Shown one piece after another: positions 44,645 to 52,489 of a DNA stretch of 64,000 nucleotides. Within the stretch, counting starts at the first letter, position 1. Every line of letters begins with the position of its first letter. A program made the position numbers and the translations under genes. This DNA comes from Bradyrhizobium lupini (GTDB lineage Bacteria > Pseudomonadota > Alphaproteobacteria > Rhizobiales > Xanthobacteraceae), in assembly GCF_040939785.1 (NCBI RefSeq), contig NZ_CP162553.1, forward strand, positions 372,001 through 436,000. Direction: 5' to 3'. A model generated the notes under the pieces. The model was not told the origin of the DNA. It saw nothing but the letters and a program-made list of their open reading frames with translations, and made no database searches.

Positions 44645-45796
44645 ATGGATTTGATTACCACCACCGCTGACCTTGCGGCTGCCTGCAGCCGGCTGGCCAA
44701 GCACCCCGTCATTACCGTCGATACCGAGTTCCTGCGCGAGACCACCTATTACCCGCTGCTGTGCGTGGTGCAGATGGCCAGCGCCGAGGAAGCAATCGTC
44801 ATCGACACCCTGGCCGAGGGCGTCGACCTCAAGCCGTTCTTCGAGCTGATGGGCAACGAGGGCGTGTTGAAGGTGTTCCACGCCGCCCGCCAGGACATCG
44901 AGATCATCTGGCACCAGGCGGGTATCATCCCGCACCCGGTGTTCGATACCCAGGTCGCGGCCATGGTGCTCGGCTACGGCGACAGCATCGCCTACGACGC
45001 CCTGGTCGAGAAGGTCACCGGACACCGCCCGGACAAGACCCACCGCTTCACCGACTGGTCGCGCCGGCCGCTGACCAAGGAGCAGATGCACTACGCCGTG
45101 TCCGACGTCACGCATCTGCGCGACGTGTTCGCAGCGCTCGATGCCGACCTTAAAAAGCGCCGGCGCAGCGAATGGGTCTCGATCGAGATGGAAGTCCTGA
45201 CCTCGCCCAAGACCTACGACTTCCATCCCGAGCGCGCCTGGGAACGGCTCAAGACGCGGGTGCGCAAGCCCAAGGACCTTGCGGTCCTAATGGAGGTCGC
45301 CGCCTGGCGCGAGCAGGAGGCGCAGAGCCGCGACGTGCCGCGAGGCCGCGTGCTGCGCGACGAGGCCGTCAGCGACATCGCGACCCATGCGCCGAACACG
45401 ATCGAGAAGCTCGCAAACCTGCGCTCCGTGCCGAAGGGTTTTGAGAAATCCAAATGGGGCGCCGACATCGTCGCCGCTGTCGAGCGCGGGCTGGCGCGCG
45501 ATCACGCCACGCTGCCGAAGCTGGAAAAGCCGCGCAACAATAACAATGGCGCCGCGATCGTCGAGCTGTTGAAGGTGTTGCTGCGCATGACCGCGGAGCG
45601 CCATGCGGTCGCCAGCAAGGTGATTGCGACCGTCGACGATCTCGAGGAGATTGCGGCCGACGACGAGGCCGATGTGCCGGCGCTACGCGGCTGGCGCCGC
45701 GAGCTGTTCGGCGAGGCCGCCCTGAAACTGAAGCGCGGCGAGCTGGCGCTGGCGGTCGAGAAAGGCCGCGTGATCGGGGTTCAGCGAGCGGAATAG
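44645..45796 (+). CDS. rnd: Ribonuclease D
   Basis: 383 residues from ATG 44645. A 3'-5' exoribonuclease trimming tRNA precursors. DEDDy site: [20 protein letters not shown] (D, E), [18 protein letters not shown] (D) and the late [17 protein letters not shown] (Y, D). HRDC domains follow (~residues 210-290 and 305-380), with [29 protein letters not shown]. Length and layout are normal for alphaproteobacteria, where it often neighbours aspS; here selO and an oxidoreductase lie between. Confidence 0.95.
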   Translation: MDLITTTADLAAACSRLAKHPVITVDTEFLRETTYYPLLCVVQMASAEEAIVIDTLAEGVDLKPFFELMGNEGVLKVFHAARQDIEIIWHQAGIIPHPVFDTQVAAMVLGYGDSIAYDALVEKVTGHRPDKTHRFTDWSRRPLTKEQMHYAVSDVTHLRDVFAALDADLKKRRRSEWVSIEMEVLTSPKTYDFHPERAWERLKTRVRKPKDLAVLMEVAAWREQEAQSRDVPRGRVLRDEAVSDIATHAPNTIEKLANLRSVPKGFEKSKWGADIVAAVERGLARDHATLPKLEKPRNNNNGAAIVELLKVLLRMTAERHAVASKVIATVDDLEEIAADDEADVPALRGWRRELFGEAALKLKRGELALAVEKGRVIGVQRAE

Positions 45797-45813
45797 CCCC
45801 GATGCCTCCCGAT

Positions 45814-45857
45814 GTCGTCCTGGCCTAGTGCGCAATTGCGCACTAGGCCAGGACGAC
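45814..45857. repeat. 44-base perfect palindrome without spacer
   Basis: 45814-45835 is the exact reverse complement of 45836-45857: it begins gtcgtcctggcctagtgcgc and meets its mirror at the central aatt. It sits 18 bases after rnd and 47 before the convergent aminotransferase stop. It could act as a bidirectional transcription stop, though no T run follows. Related short palindromes with cgtcctgg are common in Bradyrhizobium spacers by memory. Confidence 0.85.
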
Positions 45858-45903
45858 ACCGGGGGTGTGATAGAGCGCTACGCTCACGCGTGAAGCGCCG
45901 TCC

Positions 45904-47286
45904 CTACGCCGGCGTCAGCTTCGCCACTTCCGGCTTCATGTCGTCCAGCACACCTGAAATCGCCGCGACCAGCTCGTCGATCTGGGTCTTGGTGACGATC
46001 AGCGGCGGGCAGATGGCAATGGCATCGAGCATGTTGCGCGAGATAACGCCGCGCTCCTGCAGCATGCGGCTGGCCATGCCGCCGACGGCGCCCGGCGTTG
46101 CCGCTGCGGTCTTGCGCGCCTTGTCCAGCACCAGTTCGATCGCAGCGATCATGCCGACACCGCGGACCTCGCCCACCAGTGGATGGCTGGTGAGTTCACG
46201 CAGCTTGCCTTGCATGTAGCCACCGAGCTCGGCGGCGTGCGCAACCAGGCCCCGCTCCTCGATGATCTTCAAATTCTCGAGCGCAATCGCCGAGCCGACC
46301 GGATGGCCGCCCGCGGTGAAGCCGTGGCCGAGCACGCCGATCTTGTTGCTCTCGTCGGCGATCGGTTCGAACATGCGATCGTTCATCATGATGGCCGACA
46401 GCGGGAAATAGCTCGAGGTGATCTGCTTGGAGACCACGATGGCGTCGGGCTTGATGCCGTAGGTTTCGCAGCCGAACATCTTGCCGGTGCGGCCGAAGCC
46501 GCAGATGACCTCGTCGGCGACCAACAGGATGTCGTACTTGTTCAGCACCTTCTGGATCTTGTCCCAATAGGTCGCCGGCGGCACGATGACGCCGCCCGCG
46601 CCCATCACCGGCTCGCCGAAGAACGCAGCGATCGTGTCCGGGCCTTCCTTCTGGATCAGCGCATCGAGTTCCTCGGCCCGCCGCGTCGCGAACGCTTCCT
46701 CGCTCTCGCCGGGCGCGCCGTCCTTGTAGAAATGCGGCGAGCCCGTGTGCAAGATGTTCGGGAGCGGCAAGTCGAAAGAGCGGTGGTTGTTCGGCAGGCC
46801 GGTGAGGCTGGCGGACGCAATGGTGACGCCGTGATAGGCGCGCATCCGGCTGATCACCTTCTTGCGCTGTGGCTGGCCGAGCGCATTGGAGCGATAGGCA
46901 ATCAACTTCAGAACGGTGTCGTTGGCCTCCGAGCCGGAGTTGGTGAAGAACACCTTGCTCATCGGCACAGGCGCAAGCGCGACCAGCTTCTCGGCGAGAT
47001 CGATCGAGGGCCCGTGCGATTTGGCGGAGAAGGTATGATAGAATGGCAGCGCCAGCATCTGCTTGTGCGCGGCGTCGACCAGCCGCTTCTCGTTGAAGCC
47101 GAGCCCGACGCTCCACAGGCCTGCCATCGCCTCGAAATAGCGCTTGCCCGACGCATCGAACACGTAAGGCCCCTCGCCGCGTTCGATCACCAGGGGACCG
47201 GCCTGCTGATGGGCGCGCGCGTTGGTGTAGGGATGGAGCTGGTAGGCCACATCCCGGGCCTCTTGCGAATTGGGCAGCATGGACAT
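45904..47286 (-). CDS. Class III (omega) aminotransferase
   Basis: 460 residues from ATG 47286. PLP-dependent transfer of a terminal amino group. Start MSMLPNSQEARDVAYQLHPY and HPYTNARAHQQAGPLVIERG EGPYVFD are typical. Signature VVADEVICGFGRTGKMFGCE is near residue 255 with the Asp holding the pyridine; the PLP Lys is in PDAIVVSKQITSSYFPLSAI near 290. Close relatives act on beta-alanine, putrescine or taurine with pyruvate; the donor here is not readable. Convergent with rnd. Confidence 0.9.
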   Translation of the reverse strand: MSMLPNSQEARDVAYQLHPYTNARAHQQAGPLVIERGEGPYVFDASGKRYFEAMAGLWSVGLGFNEKRLVDAAHKQMLALPFYHTFSAKSHGPSIDLAEKLVALAPVPMSKVFFTNSGSEANDTVLKLIAYRSNALGQPQRKKVISRMRAYHGVTIASASLTGLPNNHRSFDLPLPNILHTGSPHFYKDGAPGESEEAFATRRAEELDALIQKEGPDTIAAFFGEPVMGAGGVIVPPATYWDKIQKVLNKYDILLVADEVICGFGRTGKMFGCETYGIKPDAIVVSKQITSSYFPLSAIMMNDRMFEPIADESNKIGVLGHGFTAGGHPVGSAIALENLKIIEERGLVAHAAELGGYMQGKLRELTSHPLVGEVRGVGMIAAIELVLDKARKTAAATPGAVGGMASRMLQERGVISRNMLDAIAICPPLIVTKTQIDELVAAISGVLDDMKPEVAKLTPA

Positions 47287-47444
47287 TTGCAGGAATCCTT
47301 GAAAGCGTCACGTCGCGGGCGCGGCCAGCGTCATCACTCGATGATCCAGCTCCTTGGCTATTGCCACCGCGCAAAACTTGCAACGTCAATTCGTCGGCAG
47401 GAAGCGCTCAGCTGCGTTGCACAAAGCCGCACATCGGGCAGCTG

Positions 47445-47615
47445 TCACGCCGCACCGTCGTCATTCCCATCGCTATCGGCGGCAGCGGCCTCCCGCACCT
47501 CCACCAGCGCCATCGAGAGCAGATACACCGTCGTTGGCAGACCAAGACGGCGTGCCGCCTCGGCGGCACGCGACAGGTCGCTTGCCAGCTCCTCGAGCTG
47601 ATCTCCCCGTGACAA
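47445..47615 (-). CDS. Small helical protein, 56 aa
   Basis: Start TTG 47615 with GGAG seven bases upstream; too short for the longer-ORF list. It reads MSRGDQLEELASDLSRAAEA ARRLGLPTTVYLLSMALVEV and ends in an acidic tail ADSDGNDDGAA. The helical core with the LGLPTTVYLLSMALVEV stretch resembles small uncharacterised rhizobial proteins, and the codon use fits the genome. It lies between the isochorismatase-like gene and the aminotransferase on the same strand. Function unknown. Confidence 0.55.
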   Translation of the reverse strand: MSRGDQLEELASDLSRAAEAARRLGLPTTVYLLSMALVEVREAAAADSDGNDDGAA

Positions 47616-47645
47616 TGTCCCACTCCATCCGTCGATCGCGGCCGC

Positions 47646-48209
47646 CTACACCGCAACGGCGCCGCTGGTTCTGATCAGTTCGGCGCTGGACTGGATTGTA
47701 GCAAAATTCCCGATCACATTCACTACCGCATGCTTGTAGGCGGCAGCATCGCCAGTCCCCGGCTGCCGGCAGGCCACCGCGTCGGCCACCAGCTGGAAGC
47801 GATGACTGCGGTGAAACCCGTCAATAGCGGTGGCCAGGACGGTTTCGTCCAGGGAAAAGCCCGCGAGCACGCAACGGACATTGCGGATATTGGACATGTA
47901 GTCCACAAACCGCGCCGAACTGTAGGCCGACGGCAGCGGGTGCTCGAAGGTCATTTCTCCCGGCCGCGGCTTCGCCTCCGCGATCCAATCGGTCAGCTTG
48001 GATGCCGGATTGAACCAGGCCGCCTGCGCGATGCGCTTCAGATGCATCACCGGCCAGAGATTGTCGCGCCAGAACGTCAGCAGTTCCACGCAGCGCGCCG
48101 TTGCGGCATCGCCGTCGAGGATGACGTGGCGACGTCCGGGGGTCAGATATTCGACCTGGAGATCCGCGCAGACCAGGATCGGCGGATCGTCTGTGATGGA
48201 AACCAGCAT
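47646..48209 (-). CDS. Isochorismatase-like hydrolase lacking catalytic Cys
   Basis: 187 residues. The fold's first strand PPILVCADLQVEYL carries Asp16. Where active members have a Lys before the SAF/Y motif, this has His90 in TFEHPLPSAYSSARF. Where they have Cys in TDxCV, this has Thr123 in GFSLDETVLATAIDGF. Two of the three catalytic residues are therefore replaced, so it is probably non-hydrolytic or uses another chemistry. Family knowledge: normal members hydrolyse isochorismate, nicotinamide or ureidoacrylate. It lies 26 bases after a GNAT gene on the same strand. Confidence 0.75.
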   Translation of the reverse strand: MLVSITDDPPILVCADLQVEYLTPGRRHVILDGDAATARCVELLTFWRDNLWPVMHLKRIAQAAWFNPASKLTDWIAEAKPRPGEMTFEHPLPSAYSSARFVDYMSNIRNVRCVLAGFSLDETVLATAIDGFHRSHRFQLVADAVACRQPGTGDAAAYKHAVVNVIGNFATIQSSAELIRTSGAVAV

Positions 48210-48234
48210 GGTTTTGCGCGCAGCTGCACCAGTT

Positions 48235-48855
48235 TCAACGGCCAGCGAGCGCGACGTCCCGCAGCGGCGACGTCACGGCCCGTCCTGCCGAGGCGTCGAG
48301 CACGCCCGGCCGGTCCCAATCGCCCTCGGGGCGGATGATCACGTAAGGATCGCTGTCCAGCGTAATGGCATCCGGGCCCGGTTCGATCTCCAGCAGCATT
48401 TCTGTGTAGGAGAAGTCGGAAAATGTGATCTTGCGATTGTGACCAAGCGGCTTGGCGCCGAAATGGGCCCAGAAATCGACCAGCCGGTCCTGCGCCTGAC
48501 CGTAGATCTTGCGAAAGCCCTTGCGCTTCACATAGTCGACGCTCGCTTGTACCAGCTTGAACGAGACCCGCGACCGCCGGTATTGGTGCCGCACCGCAAG
48601 CCGTTCCACCTTGGCGAAATCGCCGAAGAACCGCACCCGCAGACAGCCCGCAGGCTCGTTGCCGACATAGCCGATGAAATGCGCGGCGACCATGTCGTTG
48701 CCGTCGAACTCTTCATCGAACGGGCAATCCTGCTCGGCGAGATAGACGGCTGAGCGGATCGAGGTGACCAGCATGAGATCGGTGAGATCGCGCGCGAGGC
48801 GAATGGTGATGGCGCGGGAATCGGGCTTGGCGAGAGGAATCCTAGTACCGTGCAT
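48235..48855 (-). CDS. GNAT-fold N-acyltransferase
   Basis: 206 residues from ATG 48855; AAGGAG lies eight bases upstream, which favours it over TTG 48861. Core: LMLVTSIRSAVYLAEQDCPF, HFIGYVGNEPAGCLRVRFFG, then FAKVERLAVRHQYRRSRVSF with a worn acyl-CoA loop (RRSRVS instead of RGxGxG). KGFRKIYGQAQDRLVDFWAH F follows. The early region (ExDxxD-like EFDGND) recalls autoinducer-synthase-type acyltransferases, but this is weak. It overlaps the preceding GNAT gene by 14 bases, so the two are translationally coupled. Confidence 0.7.
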   Translation of the reverse strand: MHGTRIPLAKPDSRAITIRLARDLTDLMLVTSIRSAVYLAEQDCPFDEEFDGNDMVAAHFIGYVGNEPAGCLRVRFFGDFAKVERLAVRHQYRRSRVSFKLVQASVDYVKRKGFRKIYGQAQDRLVDFWAHFGAKPLGHNRKITFSDFSYTEMLLEIEPGPDAITLDSDPYVIIRPEGDWDRPGVLDASAGRAVTSPLRDVALAGR

Positions 48856-49459
48856 CTGCAAAACTCCTTGCTTGGATGATCGCGCTCGGCATGCGCATCG
48901 GCTGCCGATGCCAGGGCCGCTCGTAGCACCAGAGGTCGGGTTGGAAGCTTGGAACAGGCTCGAAGCCTGTCGCTTTCATGATGTCGCGGCCGGCCACGGT
49001 TGACGGCTGCGCATAGCAATCCGCGTTGCGAAACCTTAGCTGTCTAAGATGAGCCGCGGCCTTGCCGAGACCGGCGACGCCGCGCCCCGTCGCCGCGATC
49101 GCCCAGATGTAGATAGCGGAAACGTCTTCCTTCGCGGACGCGAGATAGCGCGTCTCCGGCGCGGTGAGGCAGATCTCGTCGAGCAGCAACGCATCATGCC
49201 CGCGATCGTTGAGAAACAGGAAGGCCATGCCGCCGACAAGGTTGCCCTTCCGGCTGAAAGTCAGGATGCTCTCGGGATCGAAGGCGAAATATTTTGCAAG
49301 CTCAGTCGCCCCGATCCGAACGCCCGGCACCAGCCGGTGCGCCAACTGCGAAAGCGCGGCGATTTCGGAAAATTTGGCGCGACGGACGTCGACATCCGGA
49401 CTGAGCGGCAGCGCGTCGAAATCATGCCTTGCGGCAAACGAGCCCCTTTCCATACTCAT
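48842..49459 (-). CDS. GNAT-like protein, first gene of the acyltransferase pair
   Basis: 205 residues from ATG 49459 (AGAGGGGCGAC directly before). It reads MSMERGSFAARHDFDALPLS and has GNAT-like strands: VRRAKFSEIAALSQLAHRLV, SRKGNLVGGMAFLFLND, ALLLDEICLTAPETRYLASA and IYIWAIAATGRGVAGLGKAA, where TGRGVAG replaces the acetyl-CoA loop. The C-terminal IMKATGFEPVPSFQPDLWCY is usual for acyltransferases of this kind. Divergent from a LysR gene 131 bases away. Function unknown; co-expressed with the next GNAT and the isochorismatase-like gene by spacing. Confidence 0.65.
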   Translation of the reverse strand: MSMERGSFAARHDFDALPLSPDVDVRRAKFSEIAALSQLAHRLVPGVRIGATELAKYFAFDPESILTFSRKGNLVGGMAFLFLNDRGHDALLLDEICLTAPETRYLASAKEDVSAIYIWAIAATGRGVAGLGKAAAHLRQLRFRNADCYAQPSTVAGRDIMKATGFEPVPSFQPDLWCYERPWHRQPMRMPSAIIQARSFADARY

Positions 49460-49551
49460 GTCGCCCCTCTATCGTTCGCGGCTTTCGTGCCCCGCTATGG
49501 CGATGAGCTTAGCGGCTGGGGATCAGGCGTATGCAGCAGTTATTGCACCGG

Positions 49552-49573
49552 GGTGCTGCGGTGATGCAGCACC
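49552..49573. promoter_or_regulatory. Inverted repeat before the LysR gene
   Basis: ggtgctgc (49552-49559) and gcagcacc (49566-49573) are perfect 8-base inverted arms around 6 bases. The repeat lies about 18 bases before the preferred LysR start (49591) and 93 bases from the divergent GNAT start. It is a candidate autoregulatory operator or an RNA hairpin covering the ribosome site. Confidence 0.4.
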
Positions 49574-49590
49574 GTGAAGAAACCCTGGAC

Positions 49591-50571
49591 ATGTCCTGGG
49601 ACGATTTGAAACTGTTTTTAGCTTGCGCAAAATATAAAAGCTTCCGCAACGCCGCCGAGGAGCTCGGGCTCACCTCCACCACCCTGATGCGCAGGATCGA
49701 CCGGCTCGAAGAGAGCATCGACTGCAAGCTGTTCCTGCGCGACCAGAGCGGGCTCACGCTCAGCGACGAAGGCAGCGCGATGATCGCCGACGTCGCGCAC
49801 ATGGAGCGTCATGCCTTCAATGTGTTCCGGCGTGCTTCGCGATCGTCGAACGATATGTCAGGCACCGTGCGCGTCGCGGTGACGGAAGGCCCCGGAAATT
49901 TCTGGATTCTGCCGCGACTGATCGATTTCCAGAAAACCTATCGCAAGATCACCGTCGACCTGCGCTGCGCGATGGAACAGGCCGACGTCGCGCGGCTCGA
50001 ATCCGATATCGCGATCCAGCTCGAGCCGCCGACCAATCCCGATCTGATCGTCGCCAAGCTCGGCCGCCTGCACATCTATCCCTTCGTCTCCAAGGAGTAC
50101 GAAAACCTCTACGGCGTGCCCGCGACCCTGGCCGAGCTGAAGAACCACCGCATCATCAAGCAGAGCGCTCCGCAGGTCGACGACGGCGCCTACGCCCGCG
50201 TGCTCGGACTGAAGTCGCTCGAGGGCATCGTCGGGATCAAGACCAACTCCTCGGTCGGCGTGCTCTATGCGGTGGAGCGCGGCGCCGGCATCGGATTCCT
50301 GCCGACGGTTTCGATCGCGCTCGGCGCCCCGCTGGTTGCCGTCGATCTCGGCGTCAGCCACCACGCCGATCTCTGGCTCACCTATCATAAGGAGTTCCGC
50401 GCCTCCGAGCGCCACAAGATCGTGGTCGATTGGCTGAAGAAAATCTTCGATCCCAAGATCCATCCCTGTTTCCGCGACGAGTTCATCCACCCGAACGCGC
50501 TGGCGCCGATGATGACGGCCGCGCGCGCGGCCTTTGGATTGACGGGTTATGTCGCGGCAATGCCGACTTAA
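49591..50571 (+). CDS. LysR-type regulator of the acyltransferase cluster
   Basis: 326 residues from ATG 49591, where the LysR start MSWDDLKLFLACAKYKSFRN lies; ATG 49564 falls in the inverted repeat but is possible. HTH: FRNAAEELGLTSTTLMRRID RLEESIDCKLFLRDQSGLTL. Effector part: SGTVRVAVTEGPGNFWILPR and IGIKTNSSVGVLYAVERGAG IGFLP. It ends PHPCFRDEF-like HPCFRDEFIHPNALAPMMTA. Divergent from the GNAT pair, which is the likely target. Confidence 0.85.
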   Translation: MSWDDLKLFLACAKYKSFRNAAEELGLTSTTLMRRIDRLEESIDCKLFLRDQSGLTLSDEGSAMIADVAHMERHAFNVFRRASRSSNDMSGTVRVAVTEGPGNFWILPRLIDFQKTYRKITVDLRCAMEQADVARLESDIAIQLEPPTNPDLIVAKLGRLHIYPFVSKEYENLYGVPATLAELKNHRIIKQSAPQVDDGAYARVLGLKSLEGIVGIKTNSSVGVLYAVERGAGIGFLPTVSIALGAPLVAVDLGVSHHADLWLTYHKEFRASERHKIVVDWLKKIFDPKIHPCFRDEFIHPNALAPMMTAARAAFGLTGYVAAMPT

Positions 50572-50577
50572 AGCTCG

Positions 50578-50623
50578 AGCATGATGCTTTCGTAAAACCG
50601 CTTCGCAGTTTTCCGGATCCTCC
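50578..50623. repeat. Degenerate rhizobial intergenic palindrome
   Basis: gagcatgatgctttcgtaaa ... gcagttttccggatcctc resembles the element at 11336-11380 in inverted order, with several changes. It lies between the LysR stop and the end of the barrel gene, as such elements do. Confidence 0.55.
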
Positions 50624-50649
50624 TCTGGCCGACGCGGGCAGGCTTCGCT

Positions 50650-51810
50650 TCACCACCGATATTCGAAGCCGACCGTGCCCTGGTGCGACGTCAGCTCGTT
50701 GCGGAACTTGCCGTCGTAGTTGACGTAGAGCCGCGCCGTGTTGGTCAGGCTGAGCGAGGCCGAGGCGCCTGCATCCGTACCGTAGCGGCTCTCGCCGATG
50801 CCGGGCACGACGATGCTCTGGGTCCCGAGGCTGACCTGCACCGATCCCAGGTTCTGATAGAAATTGTCGACGAACTTGCCGTAGGCGGACAGGTCCAGGA
50901 TCTTCTGGTCGAAGATGAAGTAGCGCCCGATCTCGGCTCCGATCATGACGCGCGCGCGCGAGAGCGCCGTCGAGCCGACATTGAGTGGATCGAGGCCGCC
51001 AACCTCCTGGAACGCGACGCTGGTGGCGCGGACATATTCCAGTGCGCCCTTGGGCACGATGCGCATCTGGTCCTTGGTCCAGTAATAGCTGATCTCGGTC
51101 AGCGCGCCGTCGATTGCGGCGCGATAACCCGCGGTCGCAAGTCCCAGGCCAGTATCCCGGCTGGAGCGGACCTTGCCGAAGCCGTGCACCACCGCGAAGG
51201 TCCAGGTCCAGGGGCCCTTGTCGACCGAGCCGCTGAAGCCGAGTTGCGTCAGATCCAGCGTGGCGGACTGAAGTGCGAGCGGCACGTCGATATCGGTGTG
51301 GCTCTGGTCGACGGAGAAGCCGAGATTGACACCCGGCGCGAGCCGCGCGCCAAAGCCTGCGACACCGCCAAACGTCTTGCGCTTGTCGCCGACAAAGTCT
51401 CCTTGCGCATCCGTCCGGACCGAGATGCCATAACCCTCGAACCAGGTGCGGTAGCGCGGGTCTTCCGTGCTCGCCGACGCGCCGCCGCCGCCGGGATTGG
51501 TCCGAAACGCCCGGTTGACGCCGCCAGATGCCTGGTTTCCGAGCCGCTCCAGGAAATTCGAGCCGAGATTGAGCGAGCTGTTGCCGGCCGACTGGTCGTA
51601 ATTGGTCGCGGTCGGCATCGGAATTGGCATCGGAATCGGCGTCGGTGACGGCGTGGGTGTCGGGGTCGGCGTGGGCGTGGGACTCTGCGCAAAGCCTGAT
51701 GTCGTCGACAGTACCATGATGAGAGCAAACGCCACGGCAGCCGCGATCCAGCGGACGCGGTTCAGCCTGATCGCCTGCCGTGTCTCTGAGGGCTGCGAAA
51801 TGCAGCACAT
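50650..51810 (-). CDS. Outer-membrane autotransporter-type beta-barrel
   Basis: 386 residues from ATG 51810 (MCCISQPSETRQAIRLNRVR), with an inner leader WIAAAVAFALIMVLSTTSGF AQ. Residues ~43-65 are a Thr-Pro repeat. The rest is an autotransporter barrel: RYRTWFEGYGISVRTDAQGD, GFGARLAPGVNLGFSVDQSH, GPWTWTFAVVHGFGKVRSSR, ARVMIGAEIGRYFIFDQKIL and the terminal GTVGFEYRW, ending in an aromatic as barrels do. No passenger domain precedes the barrel apart from the short repeat, so it is a passenger-less type. Location: outer membrane. Confidence 0.8.
   Translation of the reverse strand: MCCISQPSETRQAIRLNRVRWIAAAVAFALIMVLSTTSGFAQSPTPTPTPTPTPSPTPIPMPIPMPTATNYDQSAGNSSLNLGSNFLERLGNQASGGVNRAFRTNPGGGGASASTEDPRYRTWFEGYGISVRTDAQGDFVGDKRKTFGGVAGFGARLAPGVNLGFSVDQSHTDIDVPLALQSATLDLTQLGFSGSVDKGPWTWTFAVVHGFGKVRSSRDTGLGLATAGYRAAIDGALTEISYYWTKDQMRIVPKGALEYVRATSVAFQEVGGLDPLNVGSTALSRARVMIGAEIGRYFIFDQKILDLSAYGKFVDNFYQNLGSVQVSLGTQSIVVPGIGESRYGTDAGASASLSLTNTARLYVNYDGKFRNELTSHQGTVGFEYRW
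51608..51682. repeat. Thr-Pro/Met-Pro coding microsatellite
   Basis: Six-base units of the gtgggc / ggcatc-ggaatc kind recur about a dozen times, encoding SPTPTPTPTPTPSPTPIPMP. Length change by whole units would keep the frame and alter the linker between leader and barrel. Units are not perfectly identical, so recent slippage is not proven. Confidence 0.7.
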
Positions 51811-52188
51811 GGCGACAAATCCTGAAGCAAAGGGCGGCGCGCAAAAAAGCAACAGGAGCGGCGCACGCGTGCCGCGATTTGTGCCGAACTGTTACTGAGG
51901 GTCAACCGGCTGGCGCGTCCCGGCAAAGGCATTGCTTCCGATTGTGGTTCCGCGGCCACAGGTCGCAAATTGCGGACGGGCACTCGGGTCGAAGTCTTGA
52001 AATTCGCGCGCGGCTTGCTAACGGGCGATTTTCATGTTGCAATATCGGACACAATCGGAATTGGCCGCTCGACTGTGCGTTTCGCGACTTTGAGACTCAA
52101 GACTCGAACAGACTACCGGAAGCCCGTTTGTGGCGTGGCACGCGAAAAGCGGCCGCGTCGTTTTTGTATCTAGCGGAGGAGACTAAGG
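51811..52188. other. Intergenic leader region between barrel gene and csp
   Basis: 378 bases. The half nearer csp would be its long 5' untranslated leader, usual for cold-shock genes. No protein frame is credible, and no clear -10/-35 could be set. The 5' end holds the barrel gene promoter on the other strand. Confidence 0.45.
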
Positions 52189-52395
52189 ATGCCGCAAAAG
52201 GGCACCGTCAAATGGTTCAACCCGACCAAGGGCTATGGGTTCATCAAGCCGAACGGCAGTGACAAGGACGTCTTCGTCCACATCTCCGCCGTCGAGCGCG
52301 CCGGACTCTCGACCCTCAATGAAAATCAGGTGGTTGAATACGATCTCGTGGAGAACCGCGGCAAGGCATCCGCGGAGAACCTCAAGGTTTCCTGA
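52189..52395 (+). CDS. Cold shock protein, CspA family
   Basis: 68 residues. MPQKGTVKWFNPTKGYGFIK has RNP-1 (KGYGFI), followed by DVFVHISAVERAGL with RNP-2 (VFVHI). SD gcggaggag is at ideal distance from ATG 52189. It binds single-stranded RNA and DNA as a chaperone. A terminator follows 36 bases after the stop, so it is a single-gene transcript. Confidence 0.95.
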   Translation: MPQKGTVKWFNPTKGYGFIKPNGSDKDVFVHISAVERAGLSTLNENQVVEYDLVENRGKASAENLKVS

Positions 52396-52431
52396 TTTCT
52401 CTCGCGGTCTGCGCAAGAGATCATGACGTTG

Positions 52432-52455
52432 CCCCCGGCTCTGCCGGGGGTTTTT
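52432..52455 (+). terminator. Intrinsic terminator of the cold shock gene
   Basis: cccccggc (52432-52439) pairs perfectly with gccggggg (52443-52450) around a tct loop and is followed by five T. Classic Rho-independent signal, ~36 bases after the csp stop. Confidence 0.9.
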
Positions 52456-52489
52456 GTGGAATGAGAAGTATTCCGAGTGCGACGGCGCT

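Noticed and set aside
48235..48855. Autoinducer (AHL) synthase
   Set aside because: Some early residues resemble LuxI-type enzymes, but the conserved Arg/Phe/Trp set and an adjacent LuxR-type receptor are missing; kept as a general GNAT.
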